A DNA stretch of 64,000 nucleotides from Margaritispora aquatica (Eukaryota > Ascomycota > Leotiomycetes > Helotiales > Discinellaceae), in contig VJWN01000004.1 in the NCBI GenBank assembly GCA_007644065.1, positions 62,001 through 126,000 of the forward strand. Direction: 5' to 3'. Below, one piece after another: positions 10,795 to 22,396 of this stretch (positions within the stretch are counted from its first letter, which is position 1; every line of letters starts with the position of its first letter). The notes under the pieces are model-generated. The model ran no database searches. It worked only from the letters and a program-made list of their open reading frames with translations, and had not been told where the DNA came from. The position numbers and the translations under genes are program-made.

Positions 10795-11924
10795 CTCTGC
10801 GTTCTCTGGGAATGATTTACTGAAAACCAGTGAATTAATGTTTGTAGCAATGGGTGTAAGCCGATGCTTGGGATTGGTGCGTTTTGTGGAAGCGATTCAG
10901 GGTTGGAGAAGATTCTCAGCAACGCTTGTTGAAGATCTGACATACAGTCTAAAGGCAGTTAGATATATGGACAGAAATCTCTTAATATAATTTATCTCTT
11001 ACTCTACAGATAACTCCTGGCATAGAATGCAACTGACAGGACCTGCTTTCACCACCAGTAATCATGCAATAAGGTCAACTCAATCGTCGCAAGGAAGTAA
11101 AAAAAGTAGAGTTGCAAAAGAAAGCATCTAAGCGCAGGTCATGCTTTCACTCCATACCAAACTATACCACACAATCCAATGCAAGAATAAAAGCAGCTGG
11201 TAACAACCAGACAAACCTCCAGTCCAAAATGAAGCTATTCACAAACTCACACCAAGCCCAAGCAAAAATATTCCTCTCGCTGCCAAGCTTTGCCAAGATT
11301 ATCCGTAGATCTGTCAAATGCATCCCTGTGTTCCCTCATACGCCACCTACGATTTAGTGAGCAACCCCGCCAAACATTCCGTTTCGCTCGTGCCCCGCAT
11401 CCGGAGTAACAAAGCCTTCTCCCTACAACATGAAGTTCACGTTCAACGTCAATGCTCCGCCTCTAGAACCTGTTTTGGGACAAAAGAGTACCTAAGCACG
11501 AGCCGATTCCATAGTCAGTGATAAACTATAGTACCGTAGGTAGACAAACAGGCAGTAAGCGAGCACACCCTGAGCTTGGAAACCTGATTTCTGAGTGACG
11601 CAACAGTGGTAAAGCCAGGAACATGTGAAGCTAATATACTTTATAGGATGGAAATGTGTCTTGAGAAGATGAATGCGAATTATGATTGGAAGCTCATTCG
11701 TTTGAATGTGTGAGGTCATATCAAATGGCTCTGTACGCCACACCTTCCTTGATATAAAAACTCGCGCCACACCCTCTGTCTCATGAACTTATATTCTACC
11801 TACATATCTAACTATCTACAAATATCAAGTGCATCTGCTACTACTACAATTATTCAAACAAGCCAGACTTAAGATTGAAACACTCATAAGCAAGCAACCA
11901 AACTCACGCACTCACCCAGTCAAA
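10795..11924. other. Divergent intergenic region
   Basis: This carries the promoter of the SET gene (minus) and of the small hydrophobic-protein gene (plus). For the latter, a TATA-like gatataaaaa lies at 11751-11760, about 170 nt before its ATG. Other open frames (11112-11521 plus, 11492-11770 minus) have no coding character that I recognise. Confidence 0.45.
11753..11760 (+). promoter_or_regulatory. TATA-like element of the small hydrophobic-protein gene
   Basis: TATAAAAA lies about 170 nt upstream of ATG 11925. The stretch between them is a C/A-rich leader typical of well-expressed fungal genes. It was identified by eye only. Confidence 0.4.
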
Positions 11925-12314
11925 ATGCCGTCACTCACAGAATCCATCTCGTCCTTCATCTCCTCCATCTTCTCCGCCCTCGCCTCAATCATCAACTCGA
12001 TCATTGCGCTCTTCCAAAACATCTTCGGCATGTTCTTCGATCTAATCGGCACCTTCTTCGCTTCCATCGGCACGCTCGTGTCTGGACTGGTGCAGACCTT
12101 TGAGGGGTTGTTCAAGTTCCTGCTTAGTGAGTATATTCCTCAGTTCCGTCTTGTCGCCAAGACCTAGAAGTAGACAACGAATCCAGTGCTAATTGGTGAT
12201 ACAGGCAATATTGTGGTCTTAGGCGGGATTTTGGCTGCGATTGTCCTGTACAGTATGTATGTTCAGCGGAATGGCCAGGTTGCTGGAGCAGGCAAGAATA
12301 AGAAAATCAATTGA
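11925..12314 (+). CDS. Small hydrophobic/amphipathic protein, unknown function
   Basis: Two exons run 11925-12126 and 12205-12314 (103 aa), with a 78-nt intron from gtgagt to acag. Residues 5-65 are a run of Ile/Phe/Leu/Ala/Ser repeats (SSFISSIFSALASIINSI...), spaced so that bulky hydrophobics recur every three to four positions. This indicates one or more long amphipathic or membrane-embedded helices. The second exon adds a clear transmembrane helix (NIVVLGGILAAIVLYSMYV) and a basic Asn/Lys tail ending KNKKIN. Splicing joins the frame as FLL-S-NIVVLGG. The leader contains an earlier in-frame start (11829), but its residues look untranslated. The family was not recognised; a membrane-shaping or organelle-membrane protein is one inference from composition. 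Confidence 0.68.
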
Positions 12315-12705
12315 GCTGTGAACGAGATGTCGGTGAAGTGATTTGGATTTGTATGTTATGGGTTGGCCTGTCTTCTTAGCTGGTTGGATGATTTGATGGG
12401 TGGAATGAATGGATTTCTTGGATGGAGTATGATGGCGAAAGGGCTCTATGAAGCTACTGTTGTTTGTAAGAAGAAATGACTAAGGGATGGATGGTATGCT
12501 ACTTTGCGACCTTGTATTTGTAGATAGTCAATAAAAAAGCCACAGTTGTACCCAGAATAATGCCATTTCGCTTCTCATTTTGCACATGCTCACACGATGA
12601 CGATGTCTGTTGGGTAAAACGTCAACAATGCGATCAAAGATCGAACCATTTTGTAGTTGACTCCAGATAGATGCCCAAGTTTTACAACATCATATGGAAT
12701 GAGGA
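12315..12705. other. 3' region of the small hydrophobic-protein gene
   Basis: This is T/G-rich sequence with no open frame of note. It probably holds the 3' untranslated region of the upstream gene. Confidence 0.4.
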
Positions 12706-14535
12706 TCAGAAGACCTTAACCACCGTTGCTGCTATAAGGATCGCATGTTGTACATCCAAACAGGGGAGACATCCAAAGAAGCTTTCCATATGTAGCACCG
12801 CAGCTTCGGAAACTTCTCCTAATTGAAACTTTGCCGCATGCTGAGGAGTTTCTTTTGGCCATGGGCCACACTTTCTGCAGCTCAACAATCTATGGTCTGG
12901 AAGATAAAACTTAATCTGACATTTGAAAATTTGACGATATAAAGAAAACGGGATAAACAGGTGCGCATGATTGAATGGGCAAAAGATGAATAGCGCAGGG
13001 GCTAGGTGGGAGGGAACCAGACCGTCTGCTTCCACGTCGTCGAGATGTCGACGACAAGGCGAAGCGAATGTGGGAGAAATGACCTGATTGGATGTAAAAC
13101 CCCAATTTTTCTCCATTCTTGCAGAAGAATCAACCTTGAAACCCATCACACACATTATGACATGCACTTCTTCTTTCAGCATTTCATCAAATTGAGGTAA
13201 AATGTTTCGAAAATGCTTCTGTTGATTTGTTGGCGAGGACAACAAATCATGTCACATGATGTTGAGGGATTTAAGCCATTCGTTGACGCATCTCCGAATT
13301 GGCAACGATAGCAATTTTTGATTGCTTCTGGCGGTGAGGTGAGATATCACAGAATACGTCAAGCGTGGGGATTCCCTTAGCTTCACATGCAAGTCATTGC
13401 AGGTTGTTCTTTCTGATTTCTGGGCAAGATAGGTAGAGTCGCCCCGGCGGTTGGCAATTTGATCATGAAGATAGTCAGCGCGGGGGTTCATCTTCAATGC
13501 CAATGATTCGAACTTCAAGCGGTGCGACATCTGCTGCATGTCTCGCGCTGGAGTCTCTGTCGATTTGCTGCATGTGTTTGTGATGGTATTTCCTGTTGCA
13601 GCGAAACTCTGCTTGTGGAGATGACAGTGTGGAGACAAGTCTCGAAGTTAATGGACACCTCGTTCGTGATCACCTTGGCTGAATGACGATGTAAGACATT
13701 ACAAGACCGTCATAGCTGGAGTCTCTTAGCATATAGCAAGTGCAATTTCTACCTTGACCTGCTTGGTGGTAAGCTGCAATGAGATAAAACGCCATTTCCG
13801 TAAATTGTCGAATATCTCGTAGAAAATTCACATTCCCATCCATGTGATCAAAACGCAAGAATTCCTGAAGGCAGAGAGGATGCCAGCATCCAACCATTAT
13901 TTCCTCCACAACATCTTCTAAACGGTCGTTTGTGGACTGGAACGGATCGAGGCGCAGTCAGCTCCCGGTGAAGAGATGTTCATGTGGCTGCGTGGGGTCA
14001 AGATCTCTTCGTTGGCAATGTTCTGTACAAGCTCCAAAAGTCGCCGCCAAGTATTGTGGTGTTCAGCCTGGTCCATCCTGAAGAACAACTTTAAGCTCTA
14101 TTCTTCAGGAGGAGCCGTCCAATTCTGAGCCCGTAAATGGCCAAAATGAAGGCATATGCATGCTACTGCATCATCTTTCCGGAGCACGCCTGCTTCCTTG
14201 CCCTTACACATCGACGATGCCTCCACGTTTGAAAGCCAATCATTAAGTGTAAACGCCTGGTTTGCTGGCATTTGGGGGTCGCAAACAAAGATGAATTGGC
14301 CATTCATTTTCAAGTGCAGTCGTGGAATCTCCAACTCAGTGCATTGCCGAGTTTTAGACTTCAAAATGGAGTGAAGTAAGAGTGGACCCTGATCCTCGGG
14401 ATATGAGGTCTGGTACCCTAGAGAAGCCCTAATGCTTCGCAATTTGTATGTACAAGTGTGATACTTTTCGGCAGATGTGATGATCTTGGACGATCTCTCA
14501 GTTACTCGGCCCCCTTCGTAACTTAGTATGAACAT
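12706..14535 (-). pseudogene. Series of broken minus-strand frames, possible gene relic
   Basis: Read from 14535 downward, an ATG-started frame of 145 codons ends at 14098. A second frame (ATG near 14067, FFRMDQAEHHNTWRRLLELV...) stops at about 13921. A third begins around 13950 in another frame (LRLDPFQSTNDRLEDVVEEI) and ends at 13670. Two further frames follow, 13638-13252 and 13245-12706. The middle pieces have ordinary globular-protein composition and appear to follow each other with frame changes but without convincing splice sites. That suggests one decayed gene, or a gene whose introns I could not resolve. I do not recognise a domain. The last two frames may be unrelated noise. Confidence 0.3.
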
Positions 14536-16812
14536 TGTCTTGAAGGCTTAATATGTTTGCTAGTTAGTACTATATCAACCTAGGAATTTCTAAACTGTGT
14601 ACTGTAAGGAATACCATACTGCTCGAAGCATCACCTAACATACACGATACTAATTACTAAATGATGTCCCAAGAAATGGTTCGCAGGAGGCTGGGGCTGA
14701 GCCGAACAGAAGCGCCTCTGTCTCGAAGGAGAGCAAGAACTGACCAGGGCGTTGATATTCCGCGGGGGCAAGAGATCCAATTCTTGATCTTAACTCGACA
14801 ATATCAATCCTGCTTTCCATGCATTGGTAACACAAAATCGATGAAGATCGTCTTTGAAGGTCTTAGTAAATTCAGACACTCATACTCATCCCTCTCGTCG
14901 GTCAGTGAAAATTCTGCACCGCCATCAAATCCTGTTGGCCCCATCATCACTCAGCTGTTACAGTAACTTGTTATGCTTTCTAATACTGGTAATATTGACA
15001 TTACTAGTTAGTGTATACGTACCTGTATTGCATTGGTATGATATCCTTTTGATTAAAATGAGAAAAAAAAAGAAGTAGCAATCGACGGTTAACAAAGCTT
15101 ATTGATATTTCCGCTTCCCGAGGGGTAAGTTTAGGCTCATAGGTGAGGATGTACCTTCAACCGGCTACTTGGCTATTCCATATGATATCTGTTGCACTTA
15201 GGTGTTCCTTTTCAAAACCATTCTCCTGTACACCGAGCCTGTTCCCTCGGTGCTTCTGATGAAGTATACCATGTTAGATCCATGTCCCCGTTAGACTAAG
15301 ACCCAAAGGAGAGAGCCACGGCTGCAGCATGCAGATGAGATTATTTGAGGACTGGCGCTGAATGGGCGCTGTTCGTTGGCCTTGCTGCAAGGCAAGGCAA
15401 GCGGAAAAAGCTCTTACTTCTGAACTTGGTGGGTGGTGGAGGTGGTATTGGTGGTGGTTGCGGTCAGGAAGGAATGGAAGCTTTGATCATCTGAATCACT
15501 GGTGTAGGAAAAAGGTGGGCTGCTCCAGTGCTCAGTGCTCAGTGCTCACCTTACAGTAGCAGTGAATTGAGTACGTTACGTTAGTGAAGAACTGTGTAGA
15601 AACAGTTTCGGTATCCTGTTCTCGACTACGGACAAAAAGAAGCTGATGGTGGTCCAAAAGCTGATATTGGCAATTGATGAGCCCGAACCCTAACCTAAAC
15701 CACTCCAGCTCCATCAATTCTTCGTCAATGATTCCATACAAATACTAGACACTCAGCCCCCTACTGCAGTTAGTTCTCATCCAAACATACCCGATATCAA
15801 ACGACCCGTACAGTATACCAAGATCTCTCGATCTTTCCCGCCGGCTTCCTGTTCCACCCATTGACGCCGACAGTCTCCTCCTCCCCCTTCACCTTCACCC
15901 TTCACCCTCAGTCAGTTTCCGTTCTCACCCTCTCGCAGTCTTCTCTGCAGGCCGTACAATACAGTAGAGTCTCGGACAAGAGGACTACTGTAATCGACTC
16001 CATCGAGTTTAGGTGCAGGATCGCGGTCCTCTAAGTGCCCGGAGCCAACCCTGGAATTGCATCAACCAGTTGAAGACGCACTCTTTTCAGTCATTCACCC
16101 ACATCCACTACCACATCCACAACCCCATCCACCAAACGCCAATTCTGCACTGTGCTCGTACCAAAGAGATACTTCAAGGCTGCTGGCGTCTCTCTCTCTC
16201 TCTCTCCCTCCTCCCAAGTGCAGGGCCACCTCGATCCAACCCAGCTCCCTAGTAGATAATCCTCACACCTCAGGGCAGCAAGAGACAGGGCTTTTCCGAT
16301 CCATTGTTGTGGTTTGCCCTACTTTCTCGGCCACCGTACTCACCGTATAAACCACTTCAAGCACCCACTTTGCGACTCTCACAAACTCACATCTCGTCGT
16401 CGAAAACAAAGGTTTTTGTACCGTACGTTTTGGTCGCCATACCGTAATCGGTGTTCCTGTGCTTGAGCCAGGCGCCGTCGGTGCAAGGCTTCACTCTGTA
16501 ACTCTCCACTCTCCACTCATCCGCATCTTTACGGCGTTGGAACCTTCTTCCTCTTCCTGTTCGGAGTAATTGGCATATACCACGGTTGCATATATATCCA
16601 GGACATCATCGGCATCAATTATTATCTCTGTTCTTATAACGAATTTGACTCGATTTCTCGACTCTGCAGTCACTTGGCTGCACAACAATTAAATCCTTAC
16701 ATCTTGAAGGTGCCTTATTTCTTTTGGCAGATCGACAACCGGCAACGGTCAACGACCTGTCACCTTTTTTTCTCCCTAGATATTGAAGAAGAACTTCGTC
16801 GAAGACCCCAAG
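14536..16812. other. Long intergenic region and leader of the copper-fist gene
   Basis: From about 15740 on, the plus strand is strongly pyrimidine-rich, including a CT run near 16190-16210. This is typical of a long fungal promoter and 5' leader; the ATG follows at 16813. A threefold 7-bp repeat (CAGTGCT) lies around 15527-15547. No gene was recognised. Confidence 0.45.
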
Positions 16813-18330
16813 ATGTTGATCAAGGGCGAGAAGTGGGCCTGTGAGGCATGTGTGAGAGGTCATCGTGTTAGCAACTGCCAGCATACCGATCGGCCATTGC
16901 AACACATTAACAAAAAGGTAACCCAACCCGGTACTCTGCAATTGACGTTTGCTAATATATACTTCCTAATAGGGTCGACCAGTCTCACAATGTACGCATT
17001 GTCGAACCCTCCGCAAGTCTCGCTCAGCTCATGTCCGTTGCGACTGTGGTGGCGAGAAGGCACATTCAAAGGCAGCTTGTGCACACGATGGTGAATCACA
17101 GGGTGAGCTTTTCATGGGATGTTTTAGGCATAACAGCAGCAGTTTCTGATACTTAATCTAGCAGACAACTGCTGTTGCAGCCATGGAGCCCGTTGCTCAT
17201 GCGCTTTGAAGAAGGAACACTTGGATCCTGTTCCTGAATCCGACTCCGACGAGGCCTCTTTGCCCTCTGCTACCGTCAACGAACACCGTAGACCAAGAGC
17301 ACTGACAGCTCAGTCGGACACTGGTCTGACCATATTTACAAATGGACACCATAAGCCTGTCCACAAGCATAACAACATGGCTCATAAGTGCGGCTTGCCA
17401 TATGTTGTACCACGAGCACACACAATCCATGGCCAGTCACCTTCTGGGCTCGCAAACCGATCCGTTGATAACCTGCTACATACCAGTACCGTAGATGCAT
17501 TGCACAGCAGCTCTCTCATCAAGGACTCGATTGTCAGTGCTCAGCAAGAGCAGCGTATGGTGAAGTCCGAGAATGGGTCTCCTCTTCAGAACCCAAGTTC
17601 CAATTTGGACGTTTTGAATGGCCAACTCCCTCCATTAGATCTGTCTAGCCTCCAAGACAATTACAATCTTCTCCATCAATTAGACAGCTATTCAGCTTTC
17701 CCAGATCTAGATCAACCTCAATTCTCTGCAGGGCTCAGCTCAGCATCAATTGACTGGTCCCATTATCCTGGGCTTGACTTTAACAATGACAACTTCGCAC
17801 CGTCTAACTTCAGCCAAGCACCATCTTTCACCGGGTTCGACTACACCAGCATTGATCAACCAGCTCTAACTACCACCTCTACCTCTGGGGAAATTTCGGA
17901 AGTAGAGGACTTTCTGCCACTGAGTGAAAACAGCAGTCGTCCAAATCTGTTAAACCACTATGGATCTGACTACAACTCCGACTTTGGAGGTGAGATTGAT
18001 ACATACCGGCTCAGCACAGCATCCTCCTATATCGGTATGCCACAACTTCAGATGCTTGCAAACAACAACATCGAATCCCTTGATATGGATTCATACTTGA
18101 AAGCCGCCCAAACATCCGGCTCTTCATATGTCAGCAACCACGGTCTTCCCAACTCTTGGGATGACGGCAAGATGGGACCAACCTCATCACCCTTCGCCGA
18201 AAGCCACTACCAGTCCCTCGCAGCTGAGGATGACAATGAAGCATTTTGGATGAACACCTTTGCGCCACATAGTGGTATCTCCAGTATTGGCCACAGCGAT
18301 ATTGCTGCAGACAGCCTCTGGTCCCAATAA
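16813..18330 (+). CDS. Copper-fist DNA-binding transcription factor
   Basis: Three exons run 16813-16917, 16973-17102 and 17165-18330 (466 aa). The N terminus is a canonical copper fist: zinc ligands C10, C13, C22 and H24, followed by KGRP at residues 35-38. The intron between exons 1 and 2 falls exactly before the GRP. A Cys-rich second half follows (CTHCRTLRKSRSAHVRCDCG, then NCCCSHGARCSCALKKEH), which in Ace1/Amt1-type factors binds a copper cluster. Residues about 110-466 are acidic, Ser/Asn/Leu-rich and disordered, consistent with an activation region. No second Cys-rich repeat of the Mac1/Grisea type is present, which favours a copper-detoxification regulator (AceA/CufA class) over a copper-uptake regulator; that is inference. 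It acts in the nucleus. Confidence 0.93.
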
Positions 18331-21300
18331 CCCTTAGAGCCAAGGCAGCAGGCCTTCGACGATTGAACATTTTTTTTTTTTTTTAAAGATGTCTACGCCG
18401 ATGACTCGATAACGACTTTGTATACAGCATGATGGAATGGGGAATAAATAGAGCATTCGCAGGGTTTGCAACCTGCAGGCTATAGACTTTCGATGTGAAA
18501 TATTGCAACAGTATATATACATGATGACCATACTGACTACCTACCGCGATTCGTGAAATCCTACACAAAATTTGTTGTGCACTTTCCTTTTTCGATCTTT
18601 TCATTCTTGGCAGTTTCCCACCACAACCCCCCGACCGAGGTTTTCCAACTAAAAGACACAATTGAAAAACTCATCCGGTAAGAAAGATATAAAGGATGCG
18701 GCGGGAGATATTGCGCTTGCAATTTCCCCATTCAGACCCAACCCAAGACCAAGACAAAGACGCAGCAAATCAGGACAGCACCTCACCTAATTTCATAGCC
18801 CAACAAATGCTCACGAGACTCGAAAAGCATTACTTGACCTACCTTAAAACAACCTAAACAGCCGCCGAAAGTGGACCTCGGCAGGAAGAATAGAAATTGA
18901 CAAGTAGCAGAGACTAGAGAGAGGGAGAGAGAGACAGAGAGAGGTGTAAAAAGTCGCGACTGCGCTTGCAAGTAGAGTAAAAGTAAATTGGGGTCGTGGG
19001 GATGGAGTCTTTATCCGTTCTTTTGTTTCGTTTCATCCTGGCGAGATAGGAAATGCGGAGGATGGGTGGACGAGCGAGGATAAATAGTCGGAGCGTGCGG
19101 AGGGAGGAGAGATTCGAGTTGATTGAGGCAAGCAGGCAGACAGGCAGAGAGAGGGAAAAAGAGGGAGATCAGGGAAGATATGTTATACATGTATACCCTA
19201 CCTATATATACCAGTATCTACTTGATCTCGGGCCGTGACTAGGCATGTACAGCTAAGCAAGCTGGTGGTGGTGTTTTGAATGGTAGGTGAGTTAAGTCAG
19301 CAGAACCAGCACAACCGGGGCAGCCGAATCATACCTTACCTTTCATCCCGTCCATGAAATCCATGAAGAAAAAAGTGCTTCCCCGCCATCTGATCTGGAA
19401 ACGGCTTCCCCGCGATTCTGAGCAAGCCAGGAACTTGACTGGTCTGTCCTGGGTACTATTTTAGCTGCCATGCTCTGTTGACAGTCTCACGAAATTGTGA
19501 CTGCCGAAGTTTTCGCATGGTGGCTCGACTTGGAGAGTGAGGGGTAGGGCGATGAGAGGTCGACAAGTTTACAGGTTCGGTGGATGTGCCGACGTCAGTT
19601 CACTCACCTTTCCACCCCTCCTTTTGCGATGTGATGTGATGTGATGGGGAAATTGGAGTTCGATCAAATGACTTGCATGCGTGCTAGATGCACACCTAAC
19701 CTTACAAGTTACAGCACAAACCTCGACCATCCCAGACGAGCAGAATGGAACCTAGATGCTTGTATCCTTCCTCCAAGCCATGGTGTGTTTGGACTCGGCC
19801 TTCGGAGGCAAGATCGAGGAATTCGGAAGAGGCTTGCTTGGAGGTAGGATTGGTGGTCCTGAAATCGAGTTATTTCTCCGAAATCCTGGCTCTTTTTGGT
19901 TTCCTTGTGTATGGGCTGCTGCACATTTGCTGCACCATGGTGAAGAATTGTAACCGCTACCGCGTCCCGGGCCCGGTAAGTAGAAAAAAATCGGTTGCTG
20001 GAGGGGGAGGGTGCAGCGCCGCGTTTGCTTGTTTACATCTGCCTTTCATGCTTGTCTTCGCCTGGGTCGTCAGATCCGGTAGTGGAGTTGGCGAGTACGA
20101 GGGAGGACCCTTTATTCTCCTACTTCTGCCTGAGTTCGAGATGCAGATGCTTTGCTCTGCTTGATAGCGTGATCAACATAATCGTGATTCGAATCGTGAC
20201 CACATGCGACAGACAGATAGTTCTCATGCCCATGGAGGGGGCTTTTCAGCCATAAGGCGCACAGCTTGCCTTGCTGGAAGACAGCCCTGTTAAGAAACAC
20301 GAACGCTGTGAAGCCCACAATTTCCCCAAGTTCCCTGTACCGGCCGCGGAGACGTCCAGGTCTTATCTTATTCATGCCTCATTTGCGACAATATGTCTCG
20401 TTTTGCGAATCCTTCAACGGTTTTTGTAGGAAGGTGCCGAGACAGATGCCAAAGATGGCATCAGGTTGAAGTTCAGAGAATTGGAGTGTTTTTCTTCTTC
20501 TTTCTTGCTACAGTACTTCCCCACGAGACGAGGCGTGACGGAGGCCAGGTTACATGGTGTGCCGTGTTTTTAATATATTTGATTGACCGCGCATATCTTC
20601 CGAGTCCTGCGGAAGATCAAGCCGGCTGATGTGTAGGGTTGGAAACAGATTGGGACAACCACCACAACCACCAACTGGAAACAGTGGATAGACTCGTGGG
20701 ATGAAGCCCCTTTAGGCTCAAACGGGCTGTTCTCCTCAACTCTATCGCGACTAAAGTCGACAGGTCAGGCGGTGTGATGATCGGAACTGGAAGGGCCGCA
20801 GATTGCTCAAGAGAGGTTGAGGAGCGTGTTTGGAGCGTATCCAGGGTAGAGAGGATGGAGAGGATGGGTGTCTGGTTGGTGATGGGTTTGATGATGGAGA
20901 GAGAAATAGGAAATTATGGGGAACATCGTCGTCCATCCCAAAGTAGAGGCCCCGTTCTTCAGCAGTATTCCTCCAATCATTCGACCTGGACACATCCCTC
21001 GACACACACCCGAACACACAACTCTCTCTCTGCCACTGAACAGTGACCGCACCATCCCTTTCCCGGACCTGCAGCGACTTTCATCCTCCATATGTGCTCC
21101 ATATGTGCTCCTTGTAAGGTCTGTTGAAGGGCCTATTGAGGGCCCGTACTGGCCTGTACCGGCCTGTACTCCCATTCCAAGGATGTAAAAACCTCCGAAT
21201 CCCTCCCTCTTCCCGTGATCGTGACCTGGGCTGGTTCTGTTCGAAGCCCTGCTCTGCCACTCTGCCTCTGCTTCTGCTTGTGCTGCAAGCTGCAAGCCCA

Positions 21301-22331
21301 GCCTTTATATTTGATCATCGACATCGTCACTACCTCTGGCCTATCCCCGTCCTGTTGATTCGAACCACCACTGCACCACGACCACCACTACTGCTGCTGA
21401 TTTTGCTGTCGTCGCTGCTACTGCGAAGAATCCGAGACAGTATTCATTGCAATTGCCAGTCGCATTGGACCACCGCATTGCAATTGCAATTTCCCGGATA
21501 TCCTAATCGAATATATATTGGATACCGCGTCAAAGAGTGTGCAGCCACGCTATCGAGTTCCCAGTCGAAAATATCGAATTCGAAAGTTATTTATTGATTT
21601 TTTACGCGGTTTGTCCAGGGTTCGAGAAACAAAACACTTGGACCTCGTTGCTTTTCTATTTCCCCCCAACAGCAAACCTCGTCGTCTTCGTCGTCGTCTC
21701 TCTTTGGACCTTGAATTGAACGCGGCATCTCGGGAGCATCAACCCCAATTCGTCCTCGCCCGAGTCGCGTCGCCCTTGAAAGTTGAAAATCAAATTTCAG
21801 ACCTCGGAACATATTAGCGTTGGTTCATAATTAATGCGCTAAAGAAAGAGATCTCTGGTCCTGATCCCCCCCAATCCAAGCCCAAAAAAAAAAAACAGTG
21901 TCCCAAGCTAGAACACCTCCGCATTCTATTCTGACAAGGAAACTCAAACCTGGAAACCCTTCCCTCCCTCGCAGTGCAGCGCAGTGCAAGTGCGCAGTTC
22001 ACAGTTCGCATTAACTTTGATCCTGCCGCGACCAGAAGAAGAGGAAACAAAAACGCGATAACACCCACACCTCCAACCTACGCTCTTCTGAAGATCTGTA
22101 TCCGGTCAGAGGCGCGATTGGATCGCGCACTTCATATCTCTTCAGTTGTGAAAAAAGGTATATACTCCAGACAATAAATTGGTGCTTTGGCCCATATTCA
22201 GTTACCCATTCGCATATCCCTCTTCCAAGGATCAACACAATACGGCATTGTTGTACGAGAATAGGACTGACAATCCTTCTTATAGGACTACTCGCCCGCG
22301 CCCATGGAACGATCTGACCGACGCGACCAAG
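18331..22331. other. Four-kilobase intergenic region with long leader of the Zn2Cys6 gene
   Basis: A T14 run lies at about 18370-18384, just after the copper-fist stop. Purine-rich GA repeats occur at 18915-18945, a GATGT repeat near 19627, and a duplicated 11-bp unit (CCATATGTGCT) near 21089-21111. The last kilobase is C/T-rich with many short upstream open frames, and probably forms a long transcribed leader of the gene starting at 22332. No coding gene was recognised on either strand. Confidence 0.45.
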
Positions 22332-22396
22332 ATGCAGACATATCCCTCCCCAACTGCGGCTCCCGCAGACTCTCAGCCATTTTATGCCTCCTCTAG
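22304..22396 (+). promoter_or_regulatory. Upstream ORF overlapping the Rgt1-like start codon
   Basis: An ATG at 22304, 28 nt before the main ATG, opens a 30-codon frame ending with TAG at 22394-22396. It is out of frame with the main ORF and overlaps its beginning. If the leader is not spliced across it, ribosomes initiating here would bypass the main start, so it is a candidate translational repressor element. Confidence 0.5.

Noticed and set aside
10719..10943. 74-codon minus-strand frame ahead of the SET gene as a first exon
   Set aside because: Joining it would need an intron of about 36 nt with a poor donor, and the SET protein has a good ATG of its own; it is kept only as a possible upstream ORF.
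20751..21295. Overlapping minus-strand frames near 21 kb
   Set aside because: Low-complexity, no splice support; they lie in the leader/promoter stretch of the Zn2Cys6 gene.
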